From Begonia masoniana (lineage: Eukaryota > Streptophyta > Magnoliopsida > Cucurbitales > Begoniaceae), in the NCBI GenBank assembly GCA_022432975.1, contig CM039505.1, positions 50,613,897-50,677,896 on the forward strand: a stretch of 64,000 bases of DNA. Reading direction: 5' to 3'. The stretch's first letter is position 1. Every line of letters begins with the position of its first letter. The translations under genes and the position numbers were made by a program. Below are positions 57,110-64,000 of this stretch, piece after piece. Below the pieces are notes generated by a model. It was not told where the DNA came from. It saw only the letters and a program-made list of their open reading frames with translations, and made no database searches.

Positions 57110-57927
57110 ATGGTTCTTCATTTCTCGGCGATTATGGAGGAGATGACGAATTTTACTGGCTTATCCCCGGCGGCTTTCTTCACCATTATTGTTCTGATGG
57201 TATTCGTCTACCAAATTGTTTCTTCCATGTTCGTTTCCCCTCAGGAATTGAACAAGCCTCCCACTGTTCCCATCGCCTTCCCGGACAGACCTAGCTCCGG
57301 TTTCTTCAATGGCCTTTCTAGTTCGCCCGATTCTGCTTCCGTAGCACCCCCGCAACAGCTTGGAAGATTGACTGAGCAACAATTGAAAACTTACGATGGC
57401 TCTGACCCAAGAAAAACTCTCCTCGTCGCCATTAGAGGCCAGATTTATGGTGTCTCTTCTGACAGGTATTTCCGTATTCGATTCTCAGAATTTGGGTGGT
57501 AGTGGTTGGAAATTTATTTAATGATTTGTACTCTTTAAGACATTTTTCTTGATTCAACAACATTTGCTTGAAATTTTGCGTGCAGGATGTTTTATGGACA
57601 CAGGGGACCATATGCGATGTTTGCCGGGAGAGATGCAAGCAGAGCCTTGGCTCTCTTATCTTTTAAACCCCAAGATATTAACCGGGAGAGATGCAAGCAG
57701 AGCCTTGGCTCTCTTATCTTTTAAACCCCAAGATATCAACGGCAACATCGAAGGTTTGGGTGAGGACGAGCTCGAAATTCTACAGGATTGGGAGTTTAAA
57801 TTCATGGAAAAATCTTGTTTCAGAAGAGACTTTGAATGGAAGTTTAGAAAGTGACCATACAACTCAGTTGGATGTAAAGCAGAAGGGAGTAGGAAATTTA
57901 GAAACTCAATCGAATTCTAATTTGTGA
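57110..57927 (+). pseudogene. MSBP/MAPR pseudogene, copy B (exon 1 intact)
   Basis: Exon 1 57110-57465 is fully open: N-terminal region, membrane segment (AAFFTIIVLMVFVYQIV), Pro/Ser-rich linker and the b5-like start LTEQQLKTYDGSDPRKTLLV then AIRGQIYGVSSDR. I prefer ATG 57110 over 57134 because MVLHFSAI aligns with the family N-terminus. Donor GTATTT and acceptor GTGCAG give exon 2 from 57586 (MFYGHRGPYAMFAGRDASRA). A 58-bp tandem duplication (57624-57681 and 57682-57739) shifts the frame and brings a stop soon after. Beyond it the FMEK junction has the same frame problem as A and C. Confidence 0.85.
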
Positions 57928-58090
57928 GTGAAAAAATAAAAAGAGACCAGAAAAATGAGATAATGGGTGTGCAATTCCTTCTACTAATGTTAAATCCCAT
58001 TGTACCGGTTTGGTTAGTTTCCCCCCTAATATATTCGGATTCAAACTTTCAAAAACTAAGACCAACAGAACGAACCGTAAATCAAACCAT

Positions 58091-58270
58091 CTTCTACGGT
58101 TTTAAAATCCCACATCAGAAAGGGTATGATAGAGGAAGCAGGTTCTTCTCTTTAAAATAGCCGGTGATTGAACATAGCATTTGACAACTCTCTCGGCCTT
58201 TTAGCTTAGGTAAGTGTAGGAAGGCCCATTATAGTAGCTTGCTACTGAGGGTCTTGGAGCGTCACTACTG
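58091..58270 (+). pseudogene. U2 snRNA pseudogene, copy B
   Basis: Upstream element-like ATCCCACATCAG (about 58108-58119), TTTAAAATAG (58151-58160) and CTCTCGGCCTTTTAGCTTAG (58190-58209). The element here is closer to the plant consensus TCCCACATCG at its 5' half than copy A. The RNA body is degenerate. Confidence 0.6.
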
Positions 58271-59425
58271 TTTTCTTTGTTTTGGTTTTCCTTAATATTC
58301 TATTGTTGTTACTTTTAGTTCTGTGATTTACTATTTTACATCAAGAATTTACTCACCCTGAACGTTTAGGGTTGAGCAGATTCCATCCGTGGGTTTTTTG
58401 GAAGGTGTTTGTTCATTGGGATTCTTTAAAAGAAAAGAGTAAAAACCTGAGTTAAAAACCTGAAATCTGTCAAGCTATTACTATTGTTTTACCTGGTTGA
58501 AATCACTTTTCTAGTGTCTTATTACCGTGCCTAAAGTTTAAGATTAAGTAACTAGTAATATAACTTGTCTGATGTCTTTCATTTGGTTACTAAACTGTGT
58601 AATCATTTGTTTGTTATTAGCCAAGTCTGTTCTGTTTTGCCTGCTTAGTAGCTGGTTTGCAGACTGCTTCGTGACTGGTATTCTGTTCTATTTTGGCTGC
58701 TGAGTAGTTGGTCTGCAATTGCTTCGGCAATGATATTTAACCTAGACTTTCATTTAATCTCCAGCATCTCTTAACTTGGTTGGTATTTACTGCTGGTATC
58801 TGCGATTACTCGTTACCATTAGTCATAGTATCGAACTATCTTGTTACCAACTGAACCAGTGAGAAGCAAAACAAAAAAAAAACTAATAAAATTCGTTTAC
58901 TGAAAGCTATTGGCTGATTTTGCTCATGCATGCATAGCGCTTCTTTAAATCTGGCTGCAAACTGTTTCTATTTGGATTTGTTGTTTTGCTGCTAAACTGT
59001 TTCTGAGATGTGTTCTATTTGCTGCTGTTTTTCTTATTATTCTGTTATTAATCATCTTGGCAGCAATATGGCACGATAGTTAACGTCTTAAAACTTGCAT
59101 GAAACTTGCTGTTATTTCAGAAGAGATTGAATATTCTATTTTATAGCAAGTCGAGAATAACATGGATTAAATCTGGAAATTTATCAAGTTGTGCCACCCT
59201 TTTTTGCACCATTTCGTTTGCTAAATCTATTTTCTAATGGGTTGTTAGGGTGATCTAGCTGTGTTTTGTTTATTTTTTACAGCATGTTATGGTATCATGA
59301 ATCTACATCATTTGTTGTTTTTGTTTGAGTGTATTTCGTTTATGAATTTATTGTTTTTAAACCGATAGTATTTTTTAGTTTTTATTGTTTATGGCTTATC
59401 TTCGTAACAGTTCTCTCATCTTCAG

Positions 59426-60365
59426 TTCTGGAGATGCAGCGGGCTGAGGAATCAGTTGTTGAAAATTTTGAGGCAATTAAAGCTCTGAGACAACTAATTT
59501 TGTTCCCACTTAAATACTCAGCAAGAACCCAAGTAACTTTGTCTCAAAGAAATTATTGCACTCTTCCTCTCTTTTTTTTCTCTATTTTGCATTGGTTCTG
59601 CCTTTTGTGTGAGTATCCTTTATGTTATGCTTTCAGTGGCCACGAGGTCTACTTTTATTCGGTCCCCATGGCACGGGAAAGGTATTGATCAAAGTGAGCT
59701 TGAATTGTTCATAGTTTTGTTATGACTTCTGTTTCTTCGCCTTTGATAAGTAATCAAATTTTAACAACGCCTCAAGTTGTTTGCATTAAACAAAACATTA
59801 ACTGTAATATGGTGCTCCTTGTTAGTACTTTTTGTTTGAATTTCATTGTCATTGAAATCTCTTAGGAGGGGTTCCATTGTTACTGTGTTGACAATTTTGA
59901 TGCTGTATTGCTTTACGTTGTTAATTCTCAACTTCTACTATAAATTGTTGAATGCTGACTGTCACTGCTTTAACTTATTGCTACTAGAGAAGCTTAGTAC
60001 GCGCAGTTGTCAAAGAGTGTGGTGCTCATTTAATTCGCATCAGGTATTGTGTTATTTTGTTTTATTTTTCGCTCTAAGCAAAATGTCTGTTATAAATTTT
60101 ACTCATTTTGATAGGAGAGTCTTTAAGACAAGGCATATTCGTTGATACTACATTTAAGAAAGAAAGAAGGAAATGATGTTTGATTAAGATGAAATAAATT
60201 GTCCTCTTTGTACATTTGCAGTCCACACGTTGTTCTTTTAGCACACGTGGGGGAAAGTTGGAAAATCTTGATGGATGCCTTTTCTGAGGCTGTTTCTCAT
60301 ACAGCATTGGGCAAGCCATCTGCGATTTTCATTGATGAAATCGATTTCCTTTGTCAAGATTCTAG
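59426..60365 (+). pseudogene. CDC48B-like AAA ATPase pseudogene, exons a-d, copy B
   Basis: Exon a 59426-59548, exon b 59637-59681 (WPRGLLLFGPHGTGK, Walker A with His for Pro), exon c 59988-60043 (SLVRAVVKECGAHLIRI-like), exon d 60232-60365 (SPHVVLLAHVGESWKILMDA, then KPSAIFIDEIDFLCQDSR with intact Walker B). The donor after exon a is lost (AAAGAA). Splice sites around b, c and d are canonical. The product would be a fragment of the first AAA module; later exons (arginine finger, lid) are found only in segment C. CDC48B is a homologue of the p97 segregase. Confidence 0.8.
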
Positions 60366-60970
60366 GTTTTTTAACATCGACGGCAAAATTAGTTAGTAGT
60401 TATCCTTAGAATTTTTATTGCTTTGTTTATTTTCTTGTTATGGAGTGTGTGATGTCGTGCCCCACAACTGAGTCGTTTTCCATATTTTTAGGTTGTTTCT
60501 ATTGCAGAAGTTTAAATAAAGTTCAATTAAGTTATTTTTTATTTTTTTTTCTAATTTGTGGTTTTCTTCTTTTTAATGTGACTCAACATCATGGAAAATG
60601 GATCCTCGTCTGTTCGGTTTTATTTACTTTATTTTTATGTTTCTACTACAGGAGGGAACCACATTTAGACTCTCTACTCTCCTCCGTGATGGATTCTTAC
60701 TAGTTATCTACGTCATCTTTAATTCCCGTTGTTGTAGTTGCATCAACTAACATGTGATCTTTTCTTCTTTGGTGGTTAGTAATTTTAGATACATAGATTC
60801 AGAAAATGTAGTTTTGTATTTTTTCTGAAAAAATACCTTCTTTAGAGCTTTTTACTTTCTACTATATGTTATGAGCGTCCTTAAAGTTGCTTGAACGTCA
60901 ATTATTTGTATATGTGTAAGTCGATCTATCAATTTCAAATTTTAGGTCAATTCATGATGATTGTTTAGTG
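60366..60970 (+). other. Intron-like sequence forming the inner palindrome arm
   Basis: No coding. It is mirrored by 61480-62070; shared words include ACGTCATCTTTAATTCCCG and GATGGATTCTTACTAG. Confidence 0.6.
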
Positions 60971-61479
60971 TTTTCTCATGTTTCATTTTTATGTTTCTTA
61001 CCCGTGAGTGTCACTATGTTGTCTTTTGTTTTCGTCTCTGTGTTGTCTCATTGTGAGCATGTTTTGTGTTTATCTTTCTGTTTAGGCTACTTAGGATGTT
61101 TAGATGATTAAGGTGATTCTCATTTGATCATGACATGCTGTCCTGCTATGACCATAATAATCTGTTGGTGTTTTTTGTGTAGCCTAGGAATTTTGTCATT
61201 GTTTAGTTACTGTTTTATTAGCTGAATATTTCCACGTTTCTCTGAACTATATCCTGCTTGGGTATTCCGCTTGCATGGATATTTTTGTTGTTGTCTAAAT
61301 ATTGTCCGTTTCCTGCTTTTGTAATCTTGTGTCTGTTTATGGCTAACCAGAATGTTCACAATGCATGAACTATTATCCTGTCTAGTTAGCTTGTGAGTTC
61401 TTCTTTTGTGTTTCGGTTTAATGTACAGAGTATCCCAGATGCATGAGCTATTAATTGCATACAAATGAAACATGCGAAT
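60971..61479. other. Loop of the B/D palindrome
   Basis: About 510 bases not mirrored in the arms. 61030-61460 is homologous to 37440-37830 on the other strand. No gene. Confidence 0.6.
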
Positions 61480-64000
61480 ACCCTAAACAATCATCATGAA
61501 TTGACCTAAAATTTGAAATTGATAGATCAACTTACACATATACAAATAATTGACGTTCAAGCAACTTTAAAGACACTCATAACATATAGTACAGTAAAAA
61601 ACACTAAAGAAGAAATTTTTCAAAAAAAATACAAAGCTACATTTTCTGAATCTACGTATCTAAAATTACTGACCATCAAAGAGAAAAAAATCACCTGTGA
61701 GTTGATGCAATTACAACAACGGGAATTAAAGATGACGTAGATAACTAGTAAGAATCCATCACGGAGGAGAGTACAGAGTCTAAATGTGGTTCCCTCCTGT
61801 AGTAGAAACATAAAAATAAAGTAAATAAAACTGAACAGGTGAGGATCCATTTTTCATAGTGTTGAGTCACACTAAAAAGAAGAAAACTACAAGTTAGAAA
61901 AAGAAAATTGAAAATAACTTATTTAAACTTCTGCAAAGGAAAAAACTTGAAAATATGAAGAACGACTCAAATGTGAGGCACGACATCACACACTCCATAA
62001 TAATAAAATAAGCAAAGCAATAAAAATTCTTAGGATAACTACTAATTAATTTTGCAGTCGATGTTAAAAAACCTGGAATCTTGACATGGACAAAAGATAT
62101 CGATTTCATCAATGAAAATCACAGTTGGCTTGCCCAATGTTGCGTGAGAAATAGCCTCAGAAAAGGCATCATGCAAGATTTTTCAACTTTCCCCCGCTGA
62201 TACTAAAAGAACAGCCCGTGGATTGCAAATGTACAGAGAGGACAATTTATTTCATCTTAATCAAACATCATTTCCTTCTTTCTTTCTTACATATAGTATA
62301 TCAACGAATATGCCTTGTCTTAAAGACTTTTCTATCAAAATGAGTAAAATTTATAACAGGCATTTTGGTTAGAGAGAAAAGTAAAACAAAATAACACGAT
62401 ACTTGATGCAAATTAAATGAGCACCACACTCTTTTAACAACTGCTTGTACTAAACTTCTCTAGTAGCAATAAGTTAAAGCAGTGAGAGTCAGCATTCAAC
62501 AATTTATAGTAGAAGCTGAGAATTAACGACGTAAAGCAAGACAACATTAAAATTGTCAACACGCAATAACAATGGAACCCCTCCTAAGAGATTTCATTAA
62601 CAATGAAACTCAAACAAAAAGCACTACCAAGGAGCACCAGAGTACAGTTAATGTTTTGTTTAATGCAAACAACTTGAAGCATTGTTGAAGTTTGATTACT
62701 TATCAAAGGTGAAGAAACAGAAGTCAAAACAAAACTATGAACAATTCCAACTCACTTTGATCAATATCTTTCCAGTGCCATGGGAAACGAATAAAAGCAG
62801 ACCTCGTGGCCACTGAAAGAATAACATAAAGTAAAAATTAATCCAGGACACAAGGATACTCACACAAAAGGCATAACCAATGCAAAATAGAGAAAAGGAA
62901 GAGTGCAATAATTGCTTTGAGACCAAGTTGCTTGGCTTCTTGCTGAGTATTTAAGTGGGAACAAAATTAGTTGTCTCAGAGCTTTAATTGCCTCAAAATT
63001 TCCAACAGCTGATTTCTCAGCCCGCTCTATCTCCAGAACTGAAGATGAGAGAACTGTTACGAAGATAAGCCAGAAACAATAAAAACCAGAAAATACTATC
63101 GGTTTAGAAACAATAAATTCAGAAACGAAAAACACTCAAACAAAACAACAAATGATGTAGATTCATGATACGATAACATACTGTAAAAAATAAACAAAAC
63201 ATAGCTAGATCACCCTAACAACCCACTAGAAAACAGATTTAGCAAACGAAATGGTGCAGAAAAAGGTAGTACAACTTGATAAATTTCCAGCTGCTTGCTA
63301 TAAAACAGAATATTCAATCTCTTCTGAAATAACAGCAAGTTTCATGCAAGTTTTAAGACGTTAAACTATCGTGCCATATTGTTGTCAAGATGATTAATAA
63401 TAAGAAAACCAGCTGCAAATAGAACACAGCTCAAAAAAGTTTAGCAACAAATCTAAATAGAAACAGTTTACAGCAAGGTTTAAAGAAGCGCTATGCATGC
63501 ATGAGCAAAATCAGCCAATAGTTTTCAGTAAACGAATTTTAGCAGTTTTTTTGTTTTGCTTCTATCTGGTTCAGTTTGTAGCATGCTAGTTCGATGCTAT
63601 GACTAGTGGTAACGAGTAATCACAGATACCAGCAGTAAATATCGACCAAGTTAAGAGATGCTGGAGATTAAATGAAAGTCTAGGTTAAATATCACCCACG
63701 AAGCAATCTGCAGACCAACTAATCAGCAGCTAAAACAGAACAGAATATCAGCCACGAAGCAGTCTGTAGACCAGCTACTGAGTAGGCAAACCGGAACAGA
63801 CTTGGCTAATAACAAACAGATGATTACACAGTTTAGTAACCAAATGAGAGACAACAGACAAGTTATATTACTGGTTACTTAATCTTAAACTTTAGGTACA
63901 GTAATAAGACGCTGTAAAAGTGATTTCAACCAGATAAAACAGTAGTAATAGCTTGACAGATTTCAGGTTTCTACTCTTTTCTTTTAAAGAAGCCAATGAA
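61480..64000 (-). repeat. Segment D, inverted copy of the CDC48B region
   Basis: Reverse complement of about 58430-60970, running out of the window. The arms match over about 2.5 kb with indels and substitutions. Confidence 0.9.
62073..63038 (-). pseudogene. CDC48B-like AAA ATPase pseudogene, exons a-d, copy D
   Basis: Exon a 62916-63038, exon b 62768-62812 (WPRGLLLFVSHGTGK, Walker A start damaged, donor GT changed to AT), exon c about 62403-62459 (one extra A shifts the frame), exon d 62073-62222 (AVLLVSAGES, a TGA, then KPTVIFIDEIDIFCPCQDSR, Walker B intact, acceptor AG changed to AA). Exon sizes 123, 45, 57 and 150 compare with 123, 45, 56 and 134 in B; the longer exon d retains residues (CPC) missing in B. 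Clearly dead. Confidence 0.8.

Larger units (their letters stand above)
49411..60400 (+). repeat. Segmental duplication, copy B (partner of 1974-10043)
   Basis: Better-preserved partner of segment A, with two later insertions (51632-52014 and 52185-54612) that are cleanly absent from A. Includes the minisatellite (50070-50420), the AT-rich stretch (54618-56950), MSBP, U2 and CDC48B copies. Confidence 0.9.

Overview
The window looks like nuclear DNA of a dicot-type flowering plant. It is AT-rich, with plant LTR retrotransposons of several superfamilies, a Cassandra element carrying a 5S rRNA-like core, endogenous plant pararetrovirus (Caulimoviridae) sequence, a nuclear copy of plastid psbI-trnS(GCU), and decayed copies of plant genes. 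I see no intact host protein gene. It reads as a heterochromatic, segmentally duplicated, repeat-packed locus. The species cannot be named from the sequence.

Layout. 1-1973: right part of a long LTR. 1974-10043: segment A, carrying pseudogenes of a membrane steroid-binding protein (MSBP, cytochrome b5-like), a U2 snRNA and a CDC48B-type AAA ATPase, ending at a 100-N gap. 10144-15060: a last exon resembling U11/U12-65K, a Copia gag relic, and a non-autonomous LTR element (11692-14410, TSD CATGG) inserted in that gag. 15061-27361: an endogenous caulimovirid array holding two diverged lineages (I and II) in head-to-head and tail-to-tail order, interrupted by a foldback MITE and the plastid insert. 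27385-33320: the other half of the Copia LTR that the virus array split, a GH127-like exon, second copies of the 65K-like exon and of the LTR element, and a second Copia relic. 33320-39830: scrambled CDC48B exons and an inverted MSBP copy (C). 40100-42548: a tandem duplication and LTR-like sequence. 42549-48917: a young LTR retrotransposon with a 736-residue open reading frame I do not recognise. 49411-60970: segment B, the better-preserved partner of A, carrying a Cassandra solo LTR and a 2.4-kb solo LTR, each with a 5-bp TSD. 61480-64000: inverted copy D of the CDC48B region, forming a palindrome of at least 2.5 kb per arm with B.

The duplicated host cassette has the fixed order MSBP - U2 - CDC48B in A and B, so it was one ancestral locus that was duplicated and then eroded. 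Relative order of events can be read from shared lesions: A and C share a premature stop in MSBP that B lacks; the non-autonomous LTR element sits at the same target in both copies of its host segment; the two lineage II virus copies share an ORF2 frameshift and an ORF4 stop. The reading frames that remain open are plastid psbI (not expected to work in the nucleus), the 736-residue retroelement ORF, and two viral ORF3 copies.

The most notable items are the retroelement ORF without recognisable gag or pol motifs, and the two-lineage pararetrovirus array with overlapping ORF junctions, an as-1-like promoter motif and organelle DNA captured at a breakpoint. Homology statements were made by eye from memory of families; no database search was run.
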